Source: Fibrobacter succinogenes (GTDB lineage: Bacteria > Fibrobacterota > Fibrobacteria > Fibrobacterales > Fibrobacteraceae). From it: a DNA stretch of 61,470 nucleotides. The notes below the pieces were generated by a model, which saw nothing but the letters and a program-made list of their open reading frames with translations, did no database searches and had not been told where the DNA came from. Shown in pieces: positions 1-7,949 of this stretch. Each line of letters opens with the position of its first letter. Position 1 is the stretch's first letter. The position numbers were made by a program, and so were the translations under genes. The DNA is taken from positions 1-61,470 of the forward strand of contig CACZAD010000034.1 in assembly GCA_902779055.1 (NCBI GenBank). Direction: 5' to 3'.

Positions 1-1370
1 GTCACGAACTTCACGACCTGACCAGGAGCGCGACCCACGAACTTGCGGAGGTCGAGGATTTCCTTGAGCTTTTCTTCGGTGATGCCGAGCTTCTGGAACT
101 TTTCGTTCTTCAAGACGCGTTCGAGCAAGTCGTTGTCCTTGCCCTGTTCCTTCACGACCTTGCCTGCTTCCATGGACATCACGCGGATTTCTTCGTGAAG
201 TTCCTGACGGTCGCCGCCATTCTTCACGCCTTCCATAATGATGTTTTCGGTAGCCATAAACGGGAGTTCAGCCATGATGCGCTTTTCAATGACCTTCGGA
301 TAAACGACGAGACCGTTCGTGACGTTTTCAGCGATGATGAGCATGGCGTCCATAGCGAGGAATGCTTCAGGAATTGCCAAGCGCTTGTTTGCACTGTCAT
401 CGAGCGTACGTTCGAACCACTGCGTTGCCTGCGTAAAGGCGGTGCTGTTGACCTGAGCCATCACGAATCGAGCGAGGGAACAAATGCGTTCGCTGCGCAT
501 CGGGTTACGCTTGTAAGCCATGGCGCTGGAACCAATCTGAGTCTTTTCGAACGGTTCTTCGACTTCCTTCACCCCCTGCATGAGGCGCATGTCGGTTGCG
601 AACTTGTGCAAACTCTGAGCGATGGAGCTGAGTACCTGATTCACGCGGTTGTCCCACTTACGAGTGTAGGTCTGACCGGTGATGGTGAGCACGCGCTTGA
701 AGCCTGCCTTGGCGGTCACGCGGCGGTCGAGTTCCATGATCTTTTCTTCGTCACCGTTGAACAAGTCCATGAAGCTAGCCTGCGTACCGGTCGTACCCTT
801 CACGCCGCGGAACGGAAGCACTTCGATGAGGAAGTTCAATTCTTCAAGGTCGATGAGCATGTCCTGGAGCCAGAGGCAAGCGCGCTTACCGACAGTCGTG
901 AGCTGTGCGGCCTGGAAGTGCGTTGCACCGAGCTGAGCCATGTCCTTGTATTCCATAGCAAACTTGGAAAGCTTGTCCATCACGCGGCAAAGACGCTTGC
1001 GGACGAGGATCATAGCCTGCTGCATCTGGATAAGGTCGGTGTTGTCGCCCACGAAAGCAGACGTTGCACCGAGGTGGATGATGCCCTTAGCCTTCGGACA
1101 CTGCACGCCGTAAGCATAAACGTGGCTCATCACATCGTGACGGCGGCGCTTTTCTTCTTCTTCGGCAACTTCAAAGTTGATGTCCTTTTCGTGAGACTTC
1201 AGTTCGTCCACCTGTTCCTGCGTGATCGGGAGGCCGAGTTCCATTTCGGATTCGGCGAGATAAATCCACAGCTTACGCCAAGTCTGGAACTTGTACTGCG
1301 GGCTGAAGATGAAACTCATTTCCTTGCTAGCATAACGCTTGATAAGCGGGCTTTCGAATTGATCACGCAT
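1..1370 (-). CDS. purB: Adenylosuccinate lyase, 3' end outside the window
   Basis: Reading the minus strand from the ATG at 1368-1370 gives an open frame (starting [18 protein letters not shown]) that runs off the left edge after about 456 codons, so the C-terminus is missing. PurB cleaves SAICAR and adenylosuccinate in purine synthesis. Family marks seen: the [13 protein letters not shown] stretch, [14 protein letters not shown], and the signature loop [15 protein letters not shown] that carries the catalytic serine. The start follows an AAGGAT ribosome site. A TACATTTG element lies at 1401-1408 in the leader. Identification is secure; the size (over 450 aa) fits the longer PurB type. Confidence 0.93.
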   Translation of the reverse strand, partial: MRDQFESPLIKRYASKEMSFIFSPQYKFQTWRKLWIYLAESEMELGLPITQEQVDELKSHEKDINFEVAEEEEKRRRHDVMSHVYAYGVQCPKAKGIIHLGATSAFVGDNTDLIQMQQAMILVRKRLCRVMDKLSKFAMEYKDMAQLGATHFQAAQLTTVGKRACLWLQDMLIDLEELNFLIEVLPFRGVKGTTGTQASFMDLFNGDEEKIMELDRRVTAKAGFKRVLTITGQTYTRKWDNRVNQVLSSIAQSLHKFATDMRLMQGVKEVEEPFEKTQIGSSAMAYKRNPMRSERICSLARFVMAQVNSTAFTQATQWFERTLDDSANKRLAIPEAFLAMDAMLIIAENVTNGLVVYPKVIEKRIMAELPFMATENIIMEGVKNGGDRQELHEEIRVMSMEAGKVVKEQGKDNDLLERVLKNEKFQKLGITEEKLKEILDLRKFVGRAPGQVVKFV

Positions 1371-1400
1371 GATTCTATCCTTTTTTAAGTTTTACAAAGG

Positions 1401-1408
1401 CAAATGTA
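1401..1408 (-). promoter_or_regulatory. Putative TAnnTTTG -7 element of purB
   Basis: The minus strand reads TACATTTG, an exact match to the Bacteroidetes -7 consensus TAnnTTTG, 30 bases before the purB start. No clear -33 TTTG was found at the right distance. Promoter function is inferred from recurrence of the motif before other genes here. Confidence 0.4.
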
Positions 1409-1423
1409 GAAATTTTAAGCCAA

Positions 1424-1924
1424 CTATTTTTTTGGTTTTGAAATTTTGCCTTTCTGATTATACTTTGCTCCGGGTTCGCACACCTTGCTCAAAACAAGCG
1501 ATCGGTTCATAAAACTAAATCGTTCGATTTCTAAAGCATTTCGCAAAACACCGACTAGATAATCGTTAGTCGTTTTTCCTTCACTAGCGGCAATTTTACG
1601 CACCGATTCTTGCAAATCGTACGGAACTTGAACAGTCATCGATTTCATTGGCGTTACAAGTAATTCTCCGCCAACAGCCTCTGCCATTTTTTTTAACTGC
1701 TTATACGAGGGATTGGTCTTCAAAGATGCAATACGCGAAATGGCACTCTGTGTAGTTCCCATTTTTTCAGCCACATCCTGCTGCGTAAGCCCCAAGGAAT
1801 CCTTCAAAAAATCAAAATCCATCAAGAAAGCCGATAAAGCCTCGTACATTTTTACATACGAATCTAACTTGCCATCTTCGTTTTCAAGCGAATCCATGAA
1901 TTTTAAGACCTGATCTTTTTTCAT
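1424..1924 (-). CDS. XRE-family antitoxin with C-terminal ribbon-helix-helix-like segment
   Basis: A 166-aa protein. Residues about 40-90 form an XRE/HigA helix-turn-helix (LTQQDVAEKMGTTQSAISRI). Residues about 97-133 (MTVQVPYDLQESVRKIAASE and following) look like a ribbon-helix-helix segment of the Arc/HicB kind, and a basic tail ends in KPKK. The ATG overlaps the stop of the shifted toxin frame as ATGA, showing translational coupling in a toxin-first HigBA-type order. Likely role: bind and neutralise the toxin and repress the operon at the palindrome at 2350-2369. Two DNA-binding folds in one antitoxin is unusual. The HTH call is firm; the ribbon-helix-helix call is by pattern only. Confidence 0.75.
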   Translation of the reverse strand: MKKDQVLKFMDSLENEDGKLDSYVKMYEALSAFLMDFDFLKDSLGLTQQDVAEKMGTTQSAISRIASLKTNPSYKQLKKMAEAVGGELLVTPMKSMTVQVPYDLQESVRKIAASEGKTTNDYLVGVLRNALEIERFSFMNRSLVLSKVCEPGAKYNQKGKISKPKK

Positions 1925-2342
1925 TGCATTATCCCTTTCTTGACAAGTTCTCTATATTGTTTCAATTTTGCAAAAGCTGTATCAAGTTTCATCGGTTCTT
2001 TTTTGTGTTTCAATTCGGCACACAAAAGAATAAAAGTGTTCAATTCACTTATCGCCATACAAAAATAAATTCTAAAACACCACCCCGTGCCTGTTTAGGA
2101 ATTCTCATTTCATAAAGTCCTTCATACTCCTTCGGGAACTTATATATTTGCTCATTTCGCAAAAAAAGCTTTAAATCCAAAACATTTGACAAAACATTTA
2201 AAAAGCTTTTAACCCGCAGAAATAAATCAGGACGATGTTTCGATAATTCCTTAATTTCTTTTCCAACATCCCCCACTTCATCCTTGGGATTTGATTTACT
2301 AGGATCAAAAGGTTGAACATTAGGAAAGAACTTAAACTTCAT
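1921..2342 (-). pseudogene. RelE/HigB-like toxin, reading frame broken near 2050-2065
   Basis: From the ATG at 2340-2342 a 97-codon frame ends at a TAA (2049-2051). It looks like the N-terminal two thirds of a RelE/HigB toxin (LYEMRIPKQARGGVLEFIF). The other frame continues directly as ISELNTFILLCAELKHKKEP and ends in KLKQYRELVKKGIMQ, matching the C-terminal strand and helix usual in HigB proteins. That second frame stops at 1921-1923, overlapping the antitoxin ATG. One extra T in the T5 run (2061-2065 on this strand) would join both parts into about 140 aa. So it is a recent one-base deletion, a sequencing error in the run, or -1 frameshifting. No canonical slippery heptamer was seen. Confidence 0.7.
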
Positions 2343-2348
2343 ATTTTT

Positions 2349-2377
2349 AATATAGCATATTCGCTATATAAAGTCAA
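2349..2377 (-). promoter_or_regulatory. Toxin-antitoxin promoter with overlapping palindromic operator
   Basis: The minus strand has TTGACT (2372-2377), a 17-base spacer and TATATT (2349-2354), a near-ideal sigma-70 promoter. An inverted repeat with arms ATATAGC and GCTATAT (2350-2369, 6-base centre) covers the spacer and -10. Only six bases separate the -10 from the toxin ATG, so the mRNA would be nearly leaderless. Autoregulation is inferred from the position. Confidence 0.65.
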
Positions 2378-2394
2378 GTAGGGAAATTCACCCC

Positions 2395-3978
2395 CTACCT
2401 ATCATATTTCACCGCAATCCTCCCCTGTGGTTTGCGATAGACTTCAGGGATATCGTCACCCAAGCTTTTCAAAAATTTCACCATAGCATCGCTATCGGTC
2501 ATCACTTTGTCCATAACAATTTCGCTTTCGCGGAAGGCTGTAATCTCACCGCCCTCATACGCTACATAAGACGACAATCCGACCGTATATAAAGCCTCCT
2601 CGTCGATAGCGACAACGCCATTATCTGTCTCGACCTGCACATTTTCAATGCGCACCTGCGCCGCACCACCACCATTCTTCGCGTCTACGACGACTGTATA
2701 GCGCAGGCCAGAGACTTGCAGGAATCCACCGGATTCCTCAGGCAATTTCGAAGCACCTTGGGCAAGCGCCTCTTTAATCTGACGCCCTGTCGCTCGAATC
2801 AAGCACATACCATTCCCAAAAGGCATTATGTTCAGAATGTCTTGATATTTCACAGCGCCTGTAGGAACTGTTACGCGGACGCTTCCTCCATTTTCAATCC
2901 CAATTTGCGCCCCCACTGCAAAACGCATAGCATCTGCAGCTAAGTCGCCCAAGTTTGTTTCGCCTTTGCGAACCAAACGCTTTCCGTCATCGCCATTGAT
3001 TGTCAATTCAAATTTCGTATTCGAGACAACCTTCTGTAAATCGGCGGCGACAAGCGTTTGCAAACTATCATGAGCAGCCGCGACTTTCTGGTTCACTGCA
3101 ACGACGCTATCCATCGGAATCAACCGAGAGTGGAATTTCCCATTGCGAGTAATATCCAGCACCCCGACATTCTGGAATTTCGTTCCCGTTTGCGACACAA
3201 GAACGCTGTCGCCATTGGCGTTTGCAATAAACTCTTCGCTAACGATACTATGCGAATGTCCGTCCAGCACAGCGTCAATCCCCATCGTTTTCTGAACAAC
3301 TTCAACGGAACTCACCGGCGGCACAAGCCCCAAGTGCGAAAGCAGGATCACATAATCCGCCCCCGCCTTACGCGCATCATCAACTGCCAACTGCACCAAA
3401 TTGAAAATATCCTTTGCAGGAGTGTCATACAAAGTCTTTAGCGATTCATCCGTAAATGCATAAGACTCCCCCACTAAAGTTTGCGGTGTCAGCACACCTA
3501 CAAATGCAATTTTCTTTGCTCCAACCTGCTTTAGAATGTAAGGATTGAACAGCGGCGTCGATGTCCCTTTCTGCACAAGGTTTGCGCAAACAATTGCTGC
3601 GTTCATTGAGTCCGAAAGTTCCATCAATCGCGGAATCTTATAGTCCAGTTCGTGGTTTCCGAGCGTCACGACATCATAGCCGACGGCATTCATGAGCGTT
3701 ACGACATAGCCGCCACGCGAAATGCTCCCCATCGCACCGCCCTGCAAAAAATCGCCGGACGAAACCGTCAAAACATCCGCCGTATCCGCAATCGCATCGC
3801 GAAGACCAGCAAATTTTGCATAGCCATCCATATTGCAATGAACATCGTTTTCGTAAACGATAACGATATTTCGGGGCAAAGCCAAAGCATTCGTTTGGTC
3901 TTCAATTTGAGGCTGTTTCCCTGAACAAGAAAATACGCCAAAAACGACCAAAGGCAACAAGAACCTTAGCTTTTTCAT
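2395..3978 (-). CDS. 5'-nucleotidase / UshA-like metallophosphoesterase lipoprotein
   Basis: A 527-aa exported protein with a lipobox ending FSC at residues 16-18. The N-terminal domain has calcineurin-type metal motifs: YENDVHCNMDG, SSGDFLQGG, TLGNHELDY and DGHSH. The C-terminal half is the 5'-nucleotidase substrate-binding domain (GETNLGDLAADAMRFAVGAQ; NGGSVR). The expected role is hydrolysis of nucleotides or related phosphate esters outside the inner membrane. The start has a strong GGAGGGG site. It lies 33 bases downstream of the nitroreductase on the same strand, probably co-transcribed. The substrate cannot be told from sequence. Confidence 0.88.
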   Translation of the reverse strand: MKKLRFLLPLVVFGVFSCSGKQPQIEDQTNALALPRNIVIVYENDVHCNMDGYAKFAGLRDAIADTADVLTVSSGDFLQGGAMGSISRGGYVVTLMNAVGYDVVTLGNHELDYKIPRLMELSDSMNAAIVCANLVQKGTSTPLFNPYILKQVGAKKIAFVGVLTPQTLVGESYAFTDESLKTLYDTPAKDIFNLVQLAVDDARKAGADYVILLSHLGLVPPVSSVEVVQKTMGIDAVLDGHSHSIVSEEFIANANGDSVLVSQTGTKFQNVGVLDITRNGKFHSRLIPMDSVVAVNQKVAAAHDSLQTLVAADLQKVVSNTKFELTINGDDGKRLVRKGETNLGDLAADAMRFAVGAQIGIENGGSVRVTVPTGAVKYQDILNIMPFGNGMCLIRATGRQIKEALAQGASKLPEESGGFLQVSGLRYTVVVDAKNGGGAAQVRIENVQVETDNGVVAIDEEALYTVGLSSYVAYEGGEITAFRESEIVMDKVMTDSDAMVKFLKSLGDDIPEVYRKPQGRIAVKYDR

Positions 3979-4011
3979 AACCCCTCCAAAATTGCGGTTC
4001 TTTTCGCCGTA

Positions 4012-4533
4012 TTAAATCTTTTCGGCAAATTCATTCATCGGCTTACGCACATCGTGACGAGGAGACGGCACTCCGTTCTGCGGGTCGGCATAGCCAATGT
4101 CCAAAAGACAGGCAAGCTTGATGTTCGGCTCGAAACCGAATTCATATTCGATGTGAGAAGCGTTGAAGCCGCGAGCCCAAAGCGTTGCAAGCCCGAGGTC
4201 GGTTGCCTGCATCATCATCGACGTCGTTACGATACTCGAATCCATGATGCCGCTCTTGAAGTCATCGAGATAAGTCACCGGCGTATAAACCTTGTTGTCG
4301 TCGTAGCAGACCATAAGCACCACGGGAGCGTTGTACGCCATACGCGTGAGACCACGAATCTTCTTGAGTGCTTCGGGGGACTGGAGAACCTTGATAAACA
4401 CCGGTTGACCGTTTACGGCTGTCGGAGCGATACGGCCTGCTTCGAGAACCTGCATCAGTTTTTCGGGTTCAACTTCTTTTTCGCTAAAAGCACGGCAACT
4501 AAAACGATTTCTGGCCAATTCAATAAATGACAT
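4012..4533 (-). CDS. Nitroreductase-family FMN oxidoreductase
   Basis: A 173-aa protein from the ATG at 4531-4533, which follows AGAGG; an in-frame upstream extension exists but has no ribosome site. Nitroreductase fold marks: RFSCRAFSEKEVEPEKL near the N-terminus (phosphate-contacting arginines of FMN), LEAGRIAPTAVNGQP, and the C-terminal GLATLWARGFNA and DIGYADP. Such proteins are NAD(P)H-dependent flavoenzymes that reduce nitroaromatics, quinones or other acceptors. It precedes the nucleotidase on the same strand, with no obvious functional link. The true substrate is unknown. Confidence 0.85.
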   Translation of the reverse strand: MSFIELARNRFSCRAFSEKEVEPEKLMQVLEAGRIAPTAVNGQPVFIKVLQSPEALKKIRGLTRMAYNAPVVLMVCYDDNKVYTPVTYLDDFKSGIMDSSIVTTSMMMQATDLGLATLWARGFNASHIEYEFGFEPNIKLACLLDIGYADPQNGVPSPRHDVRKPMNEFAEKI

Positions 4534-4581
4534 AAGTACCTCTGGTTTTATAGTAATAATATAAGCAAATTGAGTTACCAA

Positions 4582-4602
4582 TTAATAGTTAGTAGTTACT
4601 AG
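4582..4602. repeat. Heptad array 1 (7-bp period)
   Basis: Three consecutive 7-mers, TTAATAG, TTAGTAG and TTACTAG, just upstream of the nitroreductase start. One of eight such arrays in the window. Confidence 0.55.
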
Positions 4603-4669
4603 AGATGTAAAAAAGACACGTTTATAAGAGATTGCCGCGCACTTTATGCTTGCATAGACTCTCCATCTT

Positions 4670-4697
4670 TCGTCTTTCGTCTCTCGTCTCTCGTCTA
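4670..4697. repeat. Heptad array 2 (7-bp period)
   Basis: Four consecutive 7-mers: TCGTCTT, TCGTCTC, TCGTCTC, TCGTCTA. Together with array 1 it lies on the left side of the double hairpin element of the metG upstream gap. Confidence 0.65.
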
Positions 4698-4724
4698 ATT
4701 TCTATATTGGCGCCCCTTCGGGCC

Positions 4725-4860
4725 GCATTTAGTACGGCTCGGCCATGTCAAAGTAACAAGTTACTTTGACGTCTACGACGTCCGTGGCTTCAGCTAGAAA
4801 ATGCAAAAGCAAGTTTTTGCGCTTTCTAGCTTTGCGCACTTTTGCCGCGGCGCTCGCCTT
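4725..4860. repeat. Double AA-centred hairpin element upstream of metG
   Basis: The 344-base gap 4534-4877 has no gene. It holds heptad arrays 1-2 and two long hairpins. Hairpin 1 (4747-4770) has 11-base perfect arms GTCAAAGTAAC around AA. Hairpin 2 (4792-4831) has 19-base arms, 17 of 19 paired, around AA (4811-4812). The left flank CGGCTCGGCCAT and the right flank GCGGCGCTCGCCTT match the flanks of the hairpin elements near 48004, 50509 and inside the REP composites. Members share flanks and the AA centre but not arm sequence. Confidence 0.6.
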
Positions 4861-4864
4861 TTAC

Positions 4865-4872
4865 TAAATTTG
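4865..4872 (+). promoter_or_regulatory. TAAATTTG -7 element 5 bases before metG
   Basis: TAAATTTG ends five bases before the metG ATG. A TTTG lies 20 bases upstream of it (4841-4844), close to the Bacteroidetes -33/-7 arrangement. No Shine-Dalgarno fits between it and the ATG, so a leaderless mRNA is likely. Confidence 0.5.
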
Positions 4873-4877
4873 CAGTC

Positions 4878-6950
4878 ATGAAAAATTTTTACGTCACCAC
4901 TCCGATTTATTATGTCAATGATGCCCCACATATCGGGCATTCCTACACGACCGTTCTCGCAGATATCCTGACCCGCTTCCACAAGATCATCGGCTACCAG
5001 ACATTCTTCTTGACTGGTACCGACGAACACGGCCAGAAGGTGCAGCGCGCCGCTGCCAAGCGTAATGTGACTCCGCAGGAACACGTGGACGAATACTACC
5101 ACCGCTTCGAAGACCTCTGGAAGAAGATGAACATCCAGAATGACTTCTTCATCCGCACCACGATGCCGGAACACAAGGCTTTTGTGCAGGAATGTTTGCA
5201 GAAGCTCTGGGACAAGGGTGAAATTTACTCGAAGGAATACGAAGGCTGGTACTCCGTTGGCGAAGAACGCTTCTTCAGCGAAGACGAACTCGACGAAAAC
5301 AAGTGCGACCCGATCAGCCACCGCCCGGTGGAATGGCTCAAGGAAAAGAACTACTTCTTCAAGATGGGTTCTTACCAGCAGAAGTTGATTGACTTCTTGG
5401 AAAGCCACAAGGACTGGATTGTGCCGGACTACCGCTGGAACGAAATCCGCGGATTCCTCCGCCAGCCGCTGAACGACCTCTGCATCAGCCGTCCGAAGAT
5501 CCGCCTCAGCTGGGGCATTCCTCTGCCGTTTGATCCGGATTATGTGACTTATGTTTGGTTCGACGCTCTCCTCAACTATGTGAGCGCCTCCACCGCCTTC
5601 CACAAGACTTATGCCGATGGCACACCGATTTGGCCCGCCTCTTACCACCTCATCGGTAAGGACATTTTGACGACCCATAGCGTCTATTGGCCGACCATGC
5701 TCATGGCTCTCGACATTCCGCTTCCGCAGCACATCCTCGCCCACGGCTGGTGGCTTGTGAACGGAGGCGAAAAGATGAGTAAGTCCGCTGGTAACGTCGT
5801 GAATCCGATGGACTACATGGAAAAGTATGGCATCGACGCCTTCCGTTACTTCCTCGCTCGCGAAATGGTTGTCGGTCAGGACGCCAACTTCACGCACGAA
5901 GGATTTGTCCGCCGCATCAACAGCGACCTTGCCAACGACCTCGGTAACGTCTTGAACCGCGTACACCGCTTGGTTCTCACGAACTTCGAAGGCAAGCTCC
6001 CGGCTCCGACCGCACTTGATGACGCCGCCAACGAAGTCATCTCCATCGCCAACCGCGTCCGCACGAACGTGATGGAATGGATTCCGCAGGTCAAGCTATC
6101 TCAGGTCGTCGAAGAAATAATGACGCTTGTCCGCAGCGTGAACCGCTACCTCGAAATCAAGGCTCCGTGGAAGCTCGCCAAGGATCCGAACGCCAAGGAC
6201 GAACTCGCCACTGTGCTTTATGTTTCTGCTGAAGCCGTGCGTCTTTCTTTGAGCATGCTCTGGCCGGTCATCCCGGGCAAGAGCGAAGAAGGTCTCGCTA
6301 TGATCGGCAGCAAGTTCACCGACCAGAACGACCTCGTCTGGGGCATTCTCAAGGGTGGCGAACAATTTGGCGAAGGCAAGCCGCTCTTCCCGCGCATCGA
6401 AGAAGATGTCAAGAAGCAGCCGCAACAGCAGGCCAAGCCGAAGCAGAACAAGCCGCTTATGGCCGCCGATGTTCCGGCCGCTATGGACCTCCGCGTGGCT
6501 CAGATTGTCGAAGTCGCTGACCATCCGGATGCAAATAGTTTGTATGTCCTCAAGGTCGACGCTGGCGAAGGCGAACCGCGTACTATCTGCAGTGGCCTCA
6601 AGAGCAGCTACAAGGCCGAAGAACTCAAGGATCGCAAGATTCTCTTGTTCGCAAACCTTAAGCCGAACGCTCTCCGTGGCATCATGAGCCAGGGTATGCT
6701 CTTTGCTGGCGACCTCGAACCGGAAACGCACAAGTGCAGACTCGTGAGCGTCCCTGCCGACGCCAAGCCGGGTGACCGCGCTTTGTTCAAGGGCGTTGTT
6801 CCGAGCGAACCGCGCGAACTCAAGGTCAAGGACTTCGAAAAGATCGCCCTTACCGCAAAGGGTGGCGCTGTGTTCTGCGGCGAAATCGCTCTCGAAGTGA
6901 ACGGCAAACCGGTGACCTGCGACGTCGCTGACGGTAATGGTATTCATTAA
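4878..6950 (+). CDS. metG: Methionyl-tRNA synthetase
   Basis: A 690-aa class Ia synthetase that charges tRNA-Met. The start at 4878 (MKNFYVTTPIYYVNDAPHIG) is chosen over an in-frame ATG 36 bases upstream because conserved sequence begins here and a TAAATTTG element lies between them. Motifs: HIGH (APHIGHSY) at residues 18-21, the KMSKS loop (GEKMSKSAGN) near residue 300, and an anticodon-binding helical domain. The C-terminal 110 residues form an EMAPII/Trbp111-like tRNA-binding domain (MDLRVAQIVEVADHPDANSL; LRGIMSQGMLFAG), joined by a Gln/Lys-rich linker. Size and domain order are normal for the long form. Confidence 0.96.
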   Translation: MKNFYVTTPIYYVNDAPHIGHSYTTVLADILTRFHKIIGYQTFFLTGTDEHGQKVQRAAAKRNVTPQEHVDEYYHRFEDLWKKMNIQNDFFIRTTMPEHKAFVQECLQKLWDKGEIYSKEYEGWYSVGEERFFSEDELDENKCDPISHRPVEWLKEKNYFFKMGSYQQKLIDFLESHKDWIVPDYRWNEIRGFLRQPLNDLCISRPKIRLSWGIPLPFDPDYVTYVWFDALLNYVSASTAFHKTYADGTPIWPASYHLIGKDILTTHSVYWPTMLMALDIPLPQHILAHGWWLVNGGEKMSKSAGNVVNPMDYMEKYGIDAFRYFLAREMVVGQDANFTHEGFVRRINSDLANDLGNVLNRVHRLVLTNFEGKLPAPTALDDAANEVISIANRVRTNVMEWIPQVKLSQVVEEIMTLVRSVNRYLEIKAPWKLAKDPNAKDELATVLYVSAEAVRLSLSMLWPVIPGKSEEGLAMIGSKFTDQNDLVWGILKGGEQFGEGKPLFPRIEEDVKKQPQQQAKPKQNKPLMAADVPAAMDLRVAQIVEVADHPDANSLYVLKVDAGEGEPRTICSGLKSSYKAEELKDRKILLFANLKPNALRGIMSQGMLFAGDLEPETHKCRLVSVPADAKPGDRALFKGVVPSEPRELKVKDFEKIALTAKGGAVFCGEIALEVNGKPVTCDVADGNGIH

Positions 6951-6962
6951 GCGACTGATGTC

Positions 6963-6984
6963 ATCCCGGCCTCAGTGCCGGGAT
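6963..6984. repeat. REP-like palindrome
   Basis: ATCCCGGC / CTCAGT / GCCGGGAT, perfect 8-base arms just after metG; a member of the dispersed REP-like family of this window. Confidence 0.6.
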
Positions 6985-7001
6985 CGCCTTATTATTAAAG
7001 A

Positions 7002-7029
7002 CCCCAGCCTTATGTGCTGGGGCTTTTTT
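7002..7029 (+). terminator. Rho-independent terminator of metG
   Basis: Perfect stem CCCCAGC / GCTGGGG with a 7-base loop followed by CTTTTTT. The next gene's promoter-like TATATTGA starts two bases later. Confidence 0.9.
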
Positions 7030-7030
7030 G

Positions 7031-7038
7031 TATATTGA
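7031..7038 (+). promoter_or_regulatory. TATATTGA element 5 bases before the start at 7044
   Basis: TATATTGA then ACAAT then ATG: the same spacing as at metG, fabD and the ABC-F gene, with a near match to TAnnTTTG. Confidence 0.35.
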
Positions 7039-7043
7039 ACAAT

Positions 7044-7238
7044 ATGAAAGAATTCATTCAGAAAATCAAGAAAGACGGCCTCGCCTACCTCAAATCCTTA
7101 AATTGGATTGTCTTGCTCGGCATTGCTGCATTCAGCATCGCTCTTGCCATCATCAACAACATCCGCGTCGACGACGCCAAGTCCGTTGATTGGATTGGCT
7201 CTCAAGAAATTCTCGAAAAACCGGCAGATGTCCTGTAA
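7044..7238 (+). CDS. Small single-pass membrane protein
   Basis: A 64-aa protein from the ATG at 7044. It has a basic amphipathic start (MKEFIQKIKKDGLAYLKSL), one membrane span (WIVLLGIAAFSIALAIINNI) and a polar tail rich in acidic residues. It ends ten bases before the MauE/DoxX-like gene, whose AAGGAG ribosome site begins on this gene's stop, so the two are probably co-translated. No family is recognised. It may be a small partner of the following membrane protein; that is inferred from position only. Confidence 0.65.
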   Translation: MKEFIQKIKKDGLAYLKSLNWIVLLGIAAFSIALAIINNIRVDDAKSVDWIGSQEILEKPADVL

Positions 7239-7247
7239 GGAGCAACC

Positions 7248-7949
7248 ATGAAAAAGACTATCATTGCAGGCATTCTCCTTGCTATTGCGACTCTCTTTGT
7301 TGCCATTGGCGTTGCCGAAATCAGCTTCCCCGAAACGTTCCTCACTTTCACGGATCAGGACTGGCTCCTCAACATTTGGCCCAAGGCATACCGTTACAAC
7401 ATCCACGTTGGTGTTGGCGCAGTCATCATCGCTTGCGCACTCATCCATCCCGCTCTCAAGCTTCAAAAGGACTTTGCCACCCGCGCTCTCGAAACGCTCT
7501 GTCGCGTCGGCATTGGCGGTATGTTCATCTTTGCTTCGGTCTACAAAATCCAGGACCCGCACCAGTTTGCCACGCTCGTTGCCCAGTACCAGTTCTTCTC
7601 GGCATTGCACCTGGACTTCGTGAACAACTTCTTCGCGCTCGTGTACCCGCAATTTGAATTCTGGTTCGGTCTCGCGATGATCGTTTCGCCGTTCGTCAAG
7701 GAATCGGCATTTGCGATTTTCTGGATGTTCGTGAGCTTCATCATCGCACTCGCCTGGGCGCTCTGGAACGACCTCGGCATCACCTGTGGCTGCTTTGAAC
7801 TCGAAGACGGCAATGCCCACGACAAGGCAGAAGCCTGGACAAGTCTCATCCGCGACCTCATCCTCATCTGGCCGACACTCTGGCTCGCCTTCCGCAAGAA
7901 CAAGAGCCTCATCGGCATCTGGAAAAAAGACAAGAAGGAAGTTCAGTAA
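7248..7949 (+). CDS. MauE/DoxX-like integral membrane protein
   Basis: A 233-aa protein with about six hydrophobic spans. The first (KTIIAGILLAIATLFVAIGV) may be a signal anchor. The central part (GGMFIFASVYKIQDPHQFA) is typical of the DoxX/MauE group, and the Cys-Gly-Cys in LGITCGCFELED matches the cysteine motif of MauE-type proteins, thought to handle disulfides in the periplasm. It is followed immediately by the outer-membrane gene (TAATG overlap of one base at 7949). The family call is good; the substrate is unknown. Confidence 0.7.
   Translation: MKKTIIAGILLAIATLFVAIGVAEISFPETFLTFTDQDWLLNIWPKAYRYNIHVGVGAVIIACALIHPALKLQKDFATRALETLCRVGIGGMFIFASVYKIQDPHQFATLVAQYQFFSALHLDFVNNFFALVYPQFEFWFGLAMIVSPFVKESAFAIFWMFVSFIIALAWALWNDLGITCGCFELEDGNAHDKAEAWTSLIRDLILIWPTLWLAFRKNKSLIGIWKKDKKEVQ

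Noticed and set aside
195..1388. A 397-codon plus-strand frame opposite purB
   Set aside because: It is the antisense shadow of purB, rich in His, Glu and Val as such shadows are in this codon usage; the minus strand gives a clear adenylosuccinate lyase.
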